A stretch of DNA of 64,000 nt, from contig DATIKM010000071.1 of NCBI GenBank assembly GCA_035477595.1, positions 1 to 64,000 of the forward strand, written 5' to 3'. Made by a program: the position numbers and the translations under genes. The notes under the pieces are model-generated. The model saw only the letters and a list, made by a program, of their open reading frames with translations. It searched no databases and was not told the DNA's origin. Below are positions 16,532 through 26,046 of the stretch, piece after piece. Position 1 is the first letter of the stretch. Every line of letters begins with the position of its first letter. The DNA is from DATIKM01 sp035477595 (lineage in GTDB: Bacteria; Armatimonadota; Chthonomonadetes; Chthonomonadales; CAJBBX01).

Positions 16532-18703
16532 ATGACGGAGACGGCCGGCACCCGCTCCTGGCGATGGCACGCCGTGCCTCTGCTGGTGCTGGCCTTAGTT
16601 GCGGTGGCCGCGCTCCACCGCATGGCGCTGCTCGGTGAGCGGCTCTACTGGGGCGACCTCTCGCTCTACTTCGTGCCGCTCTTCGAGCATATCCGCTCCA
16701 GCCTGTATGCCGGCCGCCTGCCGCTCTGGAATCCGCTGGTGCTGTGCGGGCAGCCCATCGTCGGGAACCCGCAGGCGCCGGTATTCTACCCGAGCATGGC
16801 TGCGCTCGCCGTGGTGCAAGCCTGGACCTTTGTTACCGCGAACGCCCTGATGCATGTGGCTCTGGCGCTCGTCGGCGCCTATGCCTTGGCATACCGTTTC
16901 ACGAGCGACCGACTCGGCGCCGTGGTCGCCGCGTGCAGCTTCGGCTTGGGCGGATACCTGATCTCGCGGTTGCAGTTTCCGTCGATGACGATGGCGATCG
17001 CCTACCTGCCGTGGCTGCTGCTCGCGGCCGACCGCCTCGTCACGCGGCCAGGAGCCGGCAGTGTGGCAGCGGCCGCCGCCGTGGTGGCGCTGCTCATCTG
17101 TGCGGGTCATGGCCAGGTGGCGTACATGGCGCTCCTGTGCGCTACGGCATACGTCGCCTGGCAGGGCGCGATAGGCGGACGGGCCCGCGGATGCTGTCGA
17201 GCCCTGGCAGCCTACGGAGCGAGCGTGGGGCTCGGCCTGCTGGCCTCCGCTGCGCACTGGCTGCCTTCTCTCCAACTGCTCGCGCTGTCATCTCGCGGCG
17301 ACCTCACGCTCGCGCAGGCCGACCGCTTTACGCTGACCCCTGGCCAGTTGGTGAACTTCGTGGCGCCCACGTTCTTCGGTCATCCCGCGAGCGGCTCCTA
17401 CTGGGGCCCCGGCAATCTGTGGGAGCCGTGCGTCTACATAGGCCTGGTTCCGTTTGCGCTGGCGCTCTGGGCAGCTACCAGCGCATCCACCCGGCGTCGC
17501 GCGGCGTTCTGGACCATCGTGGCGTTCGTGTCGGTTGTCGTGGCGATGGGTCGCCAGGGAGGCCTGTACACGGTAGCCTACATCCTCCTGCCGGGGCTCG
17601 CGGCCTTCCACGACCCCGCGAGGTTTACACTGATAACCACCCTCGCGCTTGCTGTGCTGTGCGCGATAGGGATGGCAGCGCTGCGGGGCGGGGGGGTGGC
17701 GCGACGCTACAGGCTGGCGCTCGCGGCAGTGTGCCTCATCGATGTCGCGTGGTTCGCGTCGGGTCTGAACCCCACACTCTCAGCGCGCGCCTTCGACCAC
17801 CGTCCGAGGGCGCTGGCCCTCGCGCCCGATCCGCGGGAAGGACGGGTCATGTCGATGCGCCGTGAGGTCGTTTGGTCGCGGTACCTAAACTACGACGACT
17901 TCGGACCGGAGAGCGCCCGGTACGCGCATGAGCTGACGGACACCCTGACGCCGAACACCGGCATGCGCTTCGGCGTGGCTGAAGCCAGCGGCTATGAGCC
18001 TGTGCCGATCCAGGCCGTGACCCAGGTCGAGGCGCTCTGCCGCAAAGCGGTCGCTCGCCTGGATCGACGAGCGGCGCCGCTCCTATCGTTGTTGAACGCT
18101 CGGCTGCTGTTGCTCCCATACGGCGCCCGGTGCTCCCTGAGCGCGCTGCAGCCGGCCGAGGCGCGGGGAGTGTCCGCCTTTCGGATCACGCCGACCTCGG
18201 CCCGGGCGTGGCTCGTTCGCCGTACAGTGCGCGTAGATGGCCAGCACCGTGCGCTCGCCGTGCTTGCCGATCCGGCCTTTGACCCGCTCGCGGTCGCGAC
18301 CGTGAGCGGGTCGCCGGGGCTCCGCCACGATGAGCGTGCTGCCGGCAGTGCGATGGAGGAAGCCTGGGTGGTGCCTGGGGCAGCGGACGCGACCACAGCG
18401 CACTTTCTCGCCCACACGGGGGACGCGCCTGCCTTCTTGGTGTGGAGCGCCGCGGCATACCCGGGGTGGCGCGCCGTCGTATCCGGGCGCCCTGCCCGAG
18501 TGGAGAGAACCAACTGGGCGCTGTGCGGCGTGGTAGTTCCGGCCGGCACGCACGACGTCATCTTCCGGTACGAGCCGGAGATCGTCCGCGCCGCCATATA
18601 CTCCGGTGCCGCCGGCGTCTTCCTGATCACCGCGCTCTGGGGCTGGCGTGTCGGTTCGGCAGTTTCGCGGCGGAGGAAAGCGGCGCCTCACGGTGGAACG
18701 TAA
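16532..18703 (+). CDS. YfhO-like multi-pass membrane protein
   Basis: 723 residues. About 10-11 hydrophobic spans in the first ~410 residues begin VPLLVLALVAVAALHRMAL. Then comes a ~260-residue extracytoplasmic part and a last span (AIYSGAAGVFLITALWGW). The early loop GERLYWGDLSLYFVPLFEHI followed by LYAGRLPLWNPLVLCGQPIV is the YfhO/glycosyltransferase-C-like hallmark, and the end LVWSAAAYPGWRAVVSGRPA is also typical. In Firmicutes YfhO is implicated in glycosylating teichoic acid; here the acceptor is unknown. It is divergent from mtnP. Confidence 0.82.
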   Translation: MTETAGTRSWRWHAVPLLVLALVAVAALHRMALLGERLYWGDLSLYFVPLFEHIRSSLYAGRLPLWNPLVLCGQPIVGNPQAPVFYPSMAALAVVQAWTFVTANALMHVALALVGAYALAYRFTSDRLGAVVAACSFGLGGYLISRLQFPSMTMAIAYLPWLLLAADRLVTRPGAGSVAAAAAVVALLICAGHGQVAYMALLCATAYVAWQGAIGGRARGCCRALAAYGASVGLGLLASAAHWLPSLQLLALSSRGDLTLAQADRFTLTPGQLVNFVAPTFFGHPASGSYWGPGNLWEPCVYIGLVPFALALWAATSASTRRRAAFWTIVAFVSVVVAMGRQGGLYTVAYILLPGLAAFHDPARFTLITTLALAVLCAIGMAALRGGGVARRYRLALAAVCLIDVAWFASGLNPTLSARAFDHRPRALALAPDPREGRVMSMRREVVWSRYLNYDDFGPESARYAHELTDTLTPNTGMRFGVAEASGYEPVPIQAVTQVEALCRKAVARLDRRAAPLLSLLNARLLLLPYGARCSLSALQPAEARGVSAFRITPTSARAWLVRRTVRVDGQHRALAVLADPAFDPLAVATVSGSPGLRHDERAAGSAMEEAWVVPGAADATTAHFLAHTGDAPAFLVWSAAAYPGWRAVVSGRPARVERTNWALCGVVVPAGTHDVIFRYEPEIVRAAIYSGAAGVFLITALWGWRVGSAVSRRRKAAPHGGT

Positions 18704-18839
18704 TGCATCGCGATGGGGCGCGGGCCTGCGCGCCCCGGTTTCCCGTGACCTCGCGCCGCCAACCGCCGAAGCTGCCCTAGCCGACGCTGCGCCTGCCGTC
18801 GCCGGCAATGGCTCGAACACCATCCACCGGAGTTGCGCC

Positions 18840-19241
18840 GTGAAGGCCATGGAAGTGATGAGGGCGCACGTAGTCACCATCCTGGCGACCGCCACCCTTG
18901 CTGAGGCGGTCGATGTGATGGACCTCTACCAGGTAAGCGCACTTCCGGTACTGGACAGCGAGGACCGCCTGGCGGGTGTCGTGACCGAGCACGATGTGGT
19001 CGGCTGGCTGCTGCCTGAAGCGCCGGGGCGCCCGGTCGACGCGGGGGCAGTTCGGGTCTCCGACACGATGACGGCGCCGGCGGTGGCAGTCGATGAAGGC
19101 GCGGACGTGATGGATGCCGTCAGGCTCATGCTTGGTCGCCGGATTAAGCGGGTGCCCGTCACGAGCGGCGGGCGGCTTGTCGGTATGATCAGCCGGATCG
19201 ACGTATGTCAGGCGATCCTGGAAGGACGGCTGGAGCACTGA
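18840..19241 (+). CDS. CBS-domain pair protein
   Basis: 133 residues, two CBS motifs. The first is MKAMEVMRAHVVTILATATL to VVTEHDVVGWLL, the second VRVSDTMTAPAVAVDEGADV to VGMISRIDVCQAIL. Such pairs bind adenosine nucleotides and report energy state to a partner. The GTG at 18840 with CGGAG upstream matches the usual start of stand-alone CBS proteins; the open frame upstream overlaps the YfhO gene and is not conserved-looking. It sits 27 bp before the ABC importer operon, so regulation of that importer is possible but unproven. Confidence 0.82.
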   Translation: MKAMEVMRAHVVTILATATLAEAVDVMDLYQVSALPVLDSEDRLAGVVTEHDVVGWLLPEAPGRPVDAGAVRVSDTMTAPAVAVDEGADVMDAVRLMLGRRIKRVPVTSGGRLVGMISRIDVCQAILEGRLEH

Positions 19242-19268
19242 GCGATGCGGTCTGGGGGAGTTCGTACC

Positions 19269-20441
19269 ATGCCATTGAGGCCCGCCCATGTGGCGCTCGT
19301 TGTCGCCCTCGCAGCAGTGATCGTGGTCGCCGGCTGCAGGCAGAGAAGCGTTGCACCCAGCGACGAGATTCTAGTGGGTCATTTCACGCCGCTCACGGGC
19401 ACCACTTCCACCTTCGGGATATCGACGCACCGTGGTGTGCAACTCGCCATCGATGAAGTGAACGCCGCGGGCGGCGTCAACGGCAAGCGCATCCGTCTGG
19501 TAACGGAAGACACCGCGAGCAAGCCTGACGTTGCCCGGACCGTGGTCACGAAGCTCGTGACTCAGGATCGGGTTGTCGCGGTCCTGGGCGAGGTCGCCAG
19601 CACGCGGAGCCTCGCGGCCGCCCCGGTCTGCCAGTCACACCAGGTGCCCATGATCAGCCCGGCTTCCACGAACGTGGAGGTGACGCGGAAGGGTGACTAC
19701 ATCTTCCGCGTGTGCTTCACCGATGACTTCCAGGGCGCGGTGCAGGCGCACTTCGCCTGGGACCAGGGCTGGCGGAGAGCCGCGATCTTCCGCGACATCA
19801 AGAACGACTACAGCGTGGCCTTGGCGGACAGCTTCGCCGCGACATTCCGAAGGCTCGGCGGCGAGATCGTGGGCGAGCAGAGCTATCAGGAGGGGGACGC
19901 GGACTTCAAGGCACAGCTCAACAGCCTTAAGGCGCTGAGGCCGGACGTGCTCCTGGTGCCCGGCTACTACAGCGAGGTTGGCACCATCGCGCGGCACGCG
20001 CGGCAGATCGGCCTGACTGCGCCGCTACTTGGCGGCGACGGATGGGACTCGCCGACGCTCGTGGCAGGCGCCGGCGGGCCAGGAGGAGCGCTTGAGGGAA
20101 GCGCCTTCACCAACCACCACTTCTCGACGGAGCTTGATTCGCCGCACGTGCAGGCTTTCATCAACAGCTTCACCACGCGTTACGGCTCGAAACCGGATTC
20201 GCTCGCGGCCCTCGGGTACGACGCGGCCAAGCTGCTGGCGTCCGCGATGCAACGGGCCAAGGCTCTCGACGGGCCCTCGCTGCGTGACGCGATTGCGCAG
20301 ACCCGCGACTTCCCCGGGGTGACGGGGATGATAACCATCGACGCCAACCGGAATGCGCGCAAGGACGCCCTCATCCTGCAGGTTGTGGGCGAGCGCTTCA
20401 CGGTGAAGCGCGCCTACAGCCCGGAGCAGATCGGCCTCTAG
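19269..20441 (+). CDS. livK: Substrate-binding lipoprotein of a branched-chain-amino-acid-type ABC importer
   Basis: 390 residues. A lipoprotein signal peptide ends VVAGC with the lipidated Cys at 23. The mature part is a Leu/Ile/Val-binding-type periplasmic protein: ILVGHFTPLTGTTSTFGIST, GVQLAIDEVNAAGGVNGKRI, VVAVLGEVASTRSLAAAPVC, VPMISPASTN, FPGVTGMITIDANRNARKDA. ATG at 19269 after GGGGGAG. First gene of livKHMGF. The ligand is not fixed by sequence: members bind Leu/Ile/Val, urea, amides or other small molecules. Confidence 0.92.
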   Translation: MPLRPAHVALVVALAAVIVVAGCRQRSVAPSDEILVGHFTPLTGTTSTFGISTHRGVQLAIDEVNAAGGVNGKRIRLVTEDTASKPDVARTVVTKLVTQDRVVAVLGEVASTRSLAAAPVCQSHQVPMISPASTNVEVTRKGDYIFRVCFTDDFQGAVQAHFAWDQGWRRAAIFRDIKNDYSVALADSFAATFRRLGGEIVGEQSYQEGDADFKAQLNSLKALRPDVLLVPGYYSEVGTIARHARQIGLTAPLLGGDGWDSPTLVAGAGGPGGALEGSAFTNHHFSTELDSPHVQAFINSFTTRYGSKPDSLAALGYDAAKLLASAMQRAKALDGPSLRDAIAQTRDFPGVTGMITIDANRNARKDALILQVVGERFTVKRAYSPEQIGL

Positions 20442-20443
20442 GC

Positions 20444-21556
20444 ATGGAGTGGTTCGTCCAGCAGCTGATCTACGGTGTGCAACTCGGGAGCCTGTATGCG
20501 CTGATCGCCCTCGGGTACACGATGGTGTACGGTGTGCTGCGTCTGATCAACTTCGCACATGGCGACGTGTACATGGTCGGCGCATTCGTGGGATTCTACG
20601 CCTGTACCGCCTGGCTGCCCTTCAAGGACCTCAACGCCCATCCCGATGCCGTCACGACGAACATCGCGCTCGCGATCATCGCGATGGCGATCGCGATGGC
20701 GGTCTGCGCGGCGCTCGGCATGGTGATCGAGCGATTCGCCTACCGGCCGCTGCGAAACGGCCTCAACCGGCAGGACGCACGCTTCTGGGGCTTCGTGGGG
20801 GCCATCCCCCTGGCGGTCGCCGTCAGCGACCAAGGCGCCCCCGTCGTTTTGGCGGTGTACGCCGTGAGCGGCATCGCCCTCGGCCACGTGCTGTGCCCGG
20901 TGGTCGCCTGGCTGCGGCGCCGGACGGTGCTGTCGCCGTCCCGCCTCAATGCACTGATAACTGCGATCGGCGTGTCGCTCGTGCTTCAGAACGGCGGACT
21001 GCTGGTCTTCGGCGCAGACCCCCGGTTCATCCCCACCATCTTCCCGGAGAGTTCAATCGCCCTGGCTGACGGCATCCACGTGGGCATAGGTCAGCTTGCT
21101 ATCCTGGGGGTCTCGATCGCCCTGATGCTCGGTCTGCGGCACATCGTGCTGCACACCAGGCGAGGCCGGGCGATGCGCGCGATCTCGCACGACATCGAGG
21201 CGGCCAAGATGATGGGCATCGACACGGACCGCGTGATCGCGTTCACGTTCGCTCTGGGCGGCGCACTCGCGGGGGCAGGGGGCTTCCTGGTCGCAGCGCT
21301 GACGCATGTGAAAATCACCCCGATGTTCGGTCTTCTGCCGGGGATCAAGGCCTTCGTCGCAGCGGTACTGGGCGGGGCAGGGAACATCCCTGGGGCCGCG
21401 CTCGGGGGAGTTCTGATGGGTGTGGCGGAGGCGTTTGTGTCCGGGTCGCAGCACCTCTCCACCTACCGCGACGCCATCGCATTCTGCGTCCTCGTCGTCA
21501 TCCTTCTGGTGCGGCCGGCCGGGCTACTGGGCCAGCACGTGCCAGAGAAGGTGTAG
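20444..21556 (+). CDS. livH: LivH-type ABC permease with an unusual internal insertion
   Basis: 370 residues; typical LivH is 290-310. Normal parts: QLIYGVQLGSLYALIALGYT, MVYGVLRLINFAHGDVYMVG, GRAMRAISHDIEAAKMMGID, FALGGALAGAGGFLVAAL, GIKAFVAAVLGGAGNIPGAA. Between FAYRPLR and LNALITAIGVSLVLQN, which are usually almost adjacent, there are ~65 extra residues including one or two hydrophobic stretches (FVGAIPLAVAVSD, APVVLAVYAVSGIALGHVL). It starts two bases after livK ends. Confidence 0.9.
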   Translation: MEWFVQQLIYGVQLGSLYALIALGYTMVYGVLRLINFAHGDVYMVGAFVGFYACTAWLPFKDLNAHPDAVTTNIALAIIAMAIAMAVCAALGMVIERFAYRPLRNGLNRQDARFWGFVGAIPLAVAVSDQGAPVVLAVYAVSGIALGHVLCPVVAWLRRRTVLSPSRLNALITAIGVSLVLQNGGLLVFGADPRFIPTIFPESSIALADGIHVGIGQLAILGVSIALMLGLRHIVLHTRRGRAMRAISHDIEAAKMMGIDTDRVIAFTFALGGALAGAGGFLVAALTHVKITPMFGLLPGIKAFVAAVLGGAGNIPGAALGGVLMGVAEAFVSGSQHLSTYRDAIAFCVLVVILLVRPAGLLGQHVPEKV

Positions 21557-21564
21557 GCGCTCGG

Positions 21565-22584
21565 ATGCCATGGTTCGCGGTGCGCGTCGCATCCATCGCA
21601 GGCGCGGTCGCGGCGCTATATCTCCTTAGCGGGCTGTTGACCGCCACCATCGAGGCGTACGTACTCCAGGTCCTGGTACAGTGCGGCATCTACGCCATCC
21701 TGGCGGTCAGCCTCAACCTCATAAATGGGATCACCGGGCAGTTCTCGATCGGGCATGCGGGCTTCTTCGCCGTGGGGGCGTATGTGGGCGCCGCCTGGAC
21801 GATGCTCTGGCAGCCGCACGCAGTGCGCGTCACGTCGGCGCTGGCGATGGGCACACCGGCAGGGGACGCTCTGAACCTTCTCATCGCGTGCGCGCTTGGA
21901 ATGGCGGCAGCCTCGCTAGCGGGCGCCGCCGTCGGTCTGCCATCGCTCCGGCTTAGGGGGGACCACCTCGCGATCGTGACCCTGGGCTTCGGTGAGGTCA
22001 TCCGCGTGCTCCTTCTGAACATCGATGCGGTGGGCGGTGCGCGCGGACTCAGCGGGATCCCAACGCTTGCATCGACGGGTGACCTGGCGGTCTTCTGGGT
22101 GTTCCTGTTCCTGGTGTTGGTAATCGCCGTGTCGCGCAACCTGATGAACACTACGCGCGGGCTCACCTGGCTTGCCGTCCGTGAGGACGAGGTCGCAGCA
22201 GACGCCATGGGAGTGAACACCACTCGGGTGAAGGTGACTGCCTTCGTGCTTGGCTCGGCCTTCGCCGGAGCGGCCGGCGTGCTCTACGCCCACATCATGA
22301 CCGGCATCAGTCCGGACGTCTTCGGGATAGACACCTCGATCATCATCACCACGATGGTGGTGCTTGGCGGAACCGGAAGCGTTACGGGCGCGACCCTCGC
22401 CGCATTCCTGCTGGTCGCGCTGCCCGAGATGCTTCGGTTCATGAAGGACTACCGGCTGGTGATCTTCTCGACGCTGCTGGTGCTGCTGATGCTCACGCGG
22501 CCGCACGGCATCCTTGGCACCCGAGAGCTTGGCTACGCCACGCTGTTCCGGCGCCGGCAGACCGGATCGCCGGGGACGAGGTGA
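21565..22584 (+). CDS. livM: LivM-type ABC permease
   Basis: 339 residues, second membrane subunit. Motifs: VQCGIYAILAVSLNLINGIT, GQFSIGHAGFFAVGAYVGAA, LRGDHLAIVTLGFGEVIRVL, GLTWLAVREDEVAADAMGVN, KVTAFVLGSAFAGAAGVLYA, VVLGGTGSVTGATLAAFLLV. Length is normal. Its stop overlaps the livG start by one base. Confidence 0.93.
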   Translation: MPWFAVRVASIAGAVAALYLLSGLLTATIEAYVLQVLVQCGIYAILAVSLNLINGITGQFSIGHAGFFAVGAYVGAAWTMLWQPHAVRVTSALAMGTPAGDALNLLIACALGMAAASLAGAAVGLPSLRLRGDHLAIVTLGFGEVIRVLLLNIDAVGGARGLSGIPTLASTGDLAVFWVFLFLVLVIAVSRNLMNTTRGLTWLAVREDEVAADAMGVNTTRVKVTAFVLGSAFAGAAGVLYAHIMTGISPDVFGIDTSIIITTMVVLGGTGSVTGATLAAFLLVALPEMLRFMKDYRLVIFSTLLVLLMLTRPHGILGTRELGYATLFRRRQTGSPGTR

Positions 22585-23360
22585 TGAAGGTCCTCCTGTC
22601 GGCGCGCGGCATCACAAAGCGCTTTGGAGGGCTCGCGGCGGTCTCGGGGCTGAACCTCGATGTCCGGGAGGGTGAGCTGCTGGGTCTGATCGGGCCGAAC
22701 GGCGCAGGGAAGACGACGGTCTTCAACCTCCTGACCGGGGTCTACCCGCCGACCGAGGGCCACGTCGAATTCGATGGTCGCAGACTGCGGCGCATGCGGC
22801 CGTACCAGGCTGCCCATCTGGGGATCGCCAGGACGTTCCAGAACATCCGGCTCTTCCGCCGGCTGTCTGCGCTGGACAACGTGCGCGTGGCGGCGCATGT
22901 GCGCACAACGGCCGGGTTCTGGAGTTGCCTGCTCCGGACTGCGCATGCCATGCGCAATGATGCCGTGCTGACGGAGAAGGCGCGCGCCCTGTTGGGAGCC
23001 CTGGACCTGACCTCGGTTGCCGCGGCCCCCGCCGGCGATCTGCCGTACGGTGTTCAGCGCCGCCTCGAGATTGCTCGGGCGCTGGCAACAGATGCCAAGC
23101 TCTTGTTGCTCGATGAACCCGCGGCGGGGATGAACCCGGCCGAGAAGCAGGAGCTGATGGAGCTGATCCACGCCATCAGGCGCGACTTCTCAGTCACGGT
23201 GCTGTTGATCGAGCACGACATGCGCGTTGTTATGGGCATCTGCGAGCGCATCTACGTGCTGGACTACGGTCAGGTGATCGCTGAGGGCCGGCCCGAGCGG
23301 ATACGCTCCGACCCGCGGGTGATCGCGGCGTACCTCGGCGAGGAGTCGGAGCCGTGCTGA
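22584..23360 (+). CDS. livG: LivG-type ABC ATPase
   Basis: 258 residues. Walker A is GPNGAGKTT, the Q-loop region follows (GIARTFQNIRLF), the family-typical signature is LPYGVQRRLEIARALAT, and Walker B LLLLDEPAAGMNP has H-loop IEHDM. ATG at 22584; an in-frame GTG lies one codon earlier. First ATPase of the importer pair. Confidence 0.94.
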   Translation: MKVLLSARGITKRFGGLAAVSGLNLDVREGELLGLIGPNGAGKTTVFNLLTGVYPPTEGHVEFDGRRLRRMRPYQAAHLGIARTFQNIRLFRRLSALDNVRVAAHVRTTAGFWSCLLRTAHAMRNDAVLTEKARALLGALDLTSVAAAPAGDLPYGVQRRLEIARALATDAKLLLLDEPAAGMNPAEKQELMELIHAIRRDFSVTVLLIEHDMRVVMGICERIYVLDYGQVIAEGRPERIRSDPRVIAAYLGEESEPC

Positions 23361-24061
23361 CGCTCACCGGGGTTACGGTCTACTACGGCGCCATTCGCGC
23401 CCTCGATGGCGTCGACCTGACCGTCGAGGCAGGCGAGATCGTTGCCATGATCGGCGCGAACGGCGCGGGCAAGAGCACCACGATCAGCTGCATCTCAGGA
23501 CTGGTGCGCGCTCGATCGGGCTCCGTGTGGTTCGATGGCGAAGATGTGGAAGGTCTGGCAACCCACGAGCGTGTGGAGCGGGGCATCTGTCAGTCGCCTG
23601 AGGGCAGGCGCGTTTTCGCCAACCTCAGCGTGAACGAGAACCTCGATCTCGGCGCGTACATACACCATCGCCAGCGCTCACGGGTCGAGGCGGACCGCGA
23701 GCGCGTGTTTGGTCTGTTTCCGCGTTTGAAGGAGCGCTCTCGCCAGCCGGCCGGCACGCTCTCGGGCGGTGAGCAGCAGATGCTGGCGATCGGACGCGCT
23801 CTCATGGGCCGTCCGCGCCTGTTGATGCTCGACGAGCCGTCGCTGGGGCTTGCCCCCGTTCTGGTCCGACAGATCTTCGAGATAGTGCGGGACATCAACC
23901 GGCAAGGCGTGACCATTCTGCTTGTCGAGCAGAACGCTTACCAGGCGCTCCATGTGGCTTCGCGGGCGTACGTTCTTGAGACGGGCCGCGTGGTGATGGC
24001 GGGGCCTGCGAACGAGCTGCTGCATGACCGGCAGGTGCGCGAGGCCTACCTCGGTGAGTGA
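23354..24061 (+). CDS. livF: LivF-type ABC ATPase
   Basis: 235 residues. Walker A is GANGAGKST, the signature LSGGEQQMLAIGRALM, Walker B RLLMLDEPSLGLAPVLV, and the C-terminal VLETGRVVMAGPANELLHD is typical. The GTG start overlaps livG by seven bases, and its own stop overlaps the next gene by eight, indicating tight translational coupling. Confidence 0.94.
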   Translation: MLTLTGVTVYYGAIRALDGVDLTVEAGEIVAMIGANGAGKSTTISCISGLVRARSGSVWFDGEDVEGLATHERVERGICQSPEGRRVFANLSVNENLDLGAYIHHRQRSRVEADRERVFGLFPRLKERSRQPAGTLSGGEQQMLAIGRALMGRPRLLMLDEPSLGLAPVLVRQIFEIVRDINRQGVTILLVEQNAYQALHVASRAYVLETGRVVMAGPANELLHDRQVREAYLGE

Positions 24062-24884
24062 CACTGTACGAGACCTGGTGGTAGGGTTCTTTGCGGCTGC
24101 GCTCATCAGCGGCCTGGCGAGTGAACGCGTTCAGCGGGCAACGGAGCGGCAGCTCCGGCGCGACCTTCGCACGCACGACCTGCGGGTGCGGATCGATCAG
24201 GCTGGGCCTCTCGGAATGCTGTTTGGCCGCGCCTCCGTGGTGCGTGTCGGCGGTTCGGGCGCTTCGCTCGACAGCGCGCCACTCGTCGTCCGGCCCGGTG
24301 CGGGACTGTCCGCCCGGGTGCGCTCGATCCGGCTCGACCTCAGGGAGAGCGCCGCCGGCGATCTGGAGGTGGATCGGATGCAGGCGCACTTCTCGGACGC
24401 GTGGGTCGACGTGGGAGCGCTCATGCGCGACCGCATCGTGGTGCGCGCGGCCGGCGAGGGCGTGGCATCAATCATGGTGGGAGAGGACCTGATCGCGAGG
24501 CTGGCCTCGCGGCGCTTTCGCGCCTCCCGCAACGTTGTGGCGCGCGTGACGCCGGATCGGCTCGTGGTCTCGGCGGACGTCGAGCTTCTCGGCGCCCGTT
24601 CGCGGGTTGAGGTGACGGGGCGTCTCGCCCTGCTGGACGGCGCGCGCCTTGCGGTAGACCGGCCCTCCGTGCGTTTGAACGGCCTGCTGCTGGACGAGGC
24701 CGCGAGCGCCGGCCTCGTGGCGCCGATGAACCCGGTAATCGACCTGGGCCGCGATCTGCGGACCAGCATGAAGCTCCGGGCAACCGCGGTCCATCTGGAG
24801 CGGGGGCAGGTCCGGCTGGAGGCACGCGTGTCGCTGCCGGTAGAAAGCTGCGCACCGCAGGGGGTAGAGGATGGGAGCAGCTGA
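24054..24884 (+). CDS. DUF2993/LmeA-like lipid-binding-type protein
   Basis: 276 residues. A single hydrophobic N-terminal segment (VRDLVVGFFAAALISGLASE) may anchor it or serve as a signal. The rest is a beta-rich repeat-like fold: LRTHDLRVRIDQAGPLGMLF, SIRLDLRESAAGDLEVDRMQ, ASIMVGEDLIARLASRRFRA, RLVVSADVELLGARSRVEVT. This pattern (a small inner-membrane or periplasmic beta protein with ALIGAT-like strands) recalls DUF2993/LmeA phospholipid-binding proteins. The GTG start lies inside livF, and the stop lies 14 bases inside gcvT, so it is wedged into an operon. Why it sits there is unclear. Confidence 0.6.
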   Translation: MSDTVRDLVVGFFAAALISGLASERVQRATERQLRRDLRTHDLRVRIDQAGPLGMLFGRASVVRVGGSGASLDSAPLVVRPGAGLSARVRSIRLDLRESAAGDLEVDRMQAHFSDAWVDVGALMRDRIVVRAAGEGVASIMVGEDLIARLASRRFRASRNVVARVTPDRLVVSADVELLGARSRVEVTGRLALLDGARLAVDRPSVRLNGLLLDEAASAGLVAPMNPVIDLGRDLRTSMKLRATAVHLERGQVRLEARVSLPVESCAPQGVEDGSS

Positions 24885-25956
24885 GGCTGTGCGGCGCACG
24901 CCGCTCCATGCTCGACACGTCGATCTGAACGCTCGGATGACCTCATTCGCCGGGTGGGACATGCCGGTCCAGTATGCGGGCGTGCTGCCGGAGGCGCGTG
25001 CGGTCCGGTCGGCCTGCGGCGTCTTCGACATCAGCCACATGGGCCGCCTGAAGGTGTCGGGGCCCGGTGCGATCGAGCTGCTGGACAAAGCCACCACGAA
25101 CGACGTGCGCGGGCTTGAGCCGGGACGTGCTCACTACACGCTGCTGACGAACCACGACGGCGGCATCATCGACGACCTAATCATCTACCGGCTCGCGGGC
25201 GACTCGTTCCTGCTGGTGGTGAACGCCGCGAACACCACGCGCGATCTGGCCTGGCTCAAGGCGCATGCCCGCGCGGAGGTGAGGATCTCTGACATCACGC
25301 CGGACACCGCGATGGTGGCGGTTCAGGGCCCCTTGGCAGTTGACCTCACAGAGCGTGCTACCGACGCCGCTCTTTCCGGAGTGGAGAGGTTCGCCTTCTA
25401 CCGGAGACCAGACGCGGACACGATCTGGTGTCGGACCGGCTACACCGGCGAGGATGGTTTCGAGGTGCTGGCGCCTGCGGACGCCGCCGAGCAACTGTGG
25501 CGCGCCTTGCTGGAGCATGGCGCGACGCCCTGCGGCCTGGGGGCGCGCGACACGCTGCGCGCGGAGGCCGGCTACCCGCTCTACGGGCATGAGATCGACG
25601 AGACCACCACGCCAGTGGAGGCCGGCCTCATGTGGGTAGTGCGCCTGGAGAAGGGGCCGTTTCACGGGCGCGATCGCATTACTGCGGCGAAGGAGTCAGC
25701 GCCGGAGAGGCGACTCGTGGGCATTGTGGGGTCGGGCCGCGTCGTACCACGGCAAGGGTATACTCTGGCGACTGGCGACGAGCCGGTTGGAATCGTGACA
25801 TCCGGTGTCTTCTCGCCTGTGCGGGAGCGCGGGTGCGGCATGGCCTACGTGGCGCGGCGGCACGCCCGCGCCGGTTCCGTGCTGTCGATGCATGTGCGGG
25901 CAGATCGCCACAGGGTGACCGTCGTGGCGCGCAAGGACCTGCTACCGCGCTCGTAG
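24871..25956 (+). CDS. gcvT: Aminomethyltransferase, glycine cleavage T protein
   Basis: 361 residues. It moves the methylene group from aminomethyl-lipoyl-GcvH to tetrahydrofolate and releases ammonia. Motifs: PLHARHVDLNARMTSFAGWD, MPVQYAG, ARAVRSACGVFDISHMGRL, LLTNHDGGIIDDLIIYRLAG, TGYTGEDGFEV, LGARDTLRAEAGYPLYGHEI. Normal length. It begins inside the DUF2993-like gene (14-bp overlap) and leads the gcvT-gcvH-gcvPA-gcvPB-lipM set. Confidence 0.95.
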   Translation: MGAAEAVRRTPLHARHVDLNARMTSFAGWDMPVQYAGVLPEARAVRSACGVFDISHMGRLKVSGPGAIELLDKATTNDVRGLEPGRAHYTLLTNHDGGIIDDLIIYRLAGDSFLLVVNAANTTRDLAWLKAHARAEVRISDITPDTAMVAVQGPLAVDLTERATDAALSGVERFAFYRRPDADTIWCRTGYTGEDGFEVLAPADAAEQLWRALLEHGATPCGLGARDTLRAEAGYPLYGHEIDETTTPVEAGLMWVVRLEKGPFHGRDRITAAKESAPERRLVGIVGSGRVVPRQGYTLATGDEPVGIVTSGVFSPVRERGCGMAYVARRHARAGSVLSMHVRADRHRVTVVARKDLLPRS

Positions 25957-26046
25957 GTTGCACGCCGTGTGGCTGATGGGGCGCAGCAACCGTTCTCGTG
26001 CCGCCTATCTTCGCCGTGCCCGGCGGCCGGCAAAGGAGCCATGTGT

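Noticed and set aside
25957..26046. Glycine riboswitch before gcvH
   Set aside because: The gap is only 90 nt and lacks the paired glycine-aptamer core; gcvT overlaps its upstream gene, so there is no leader there either.
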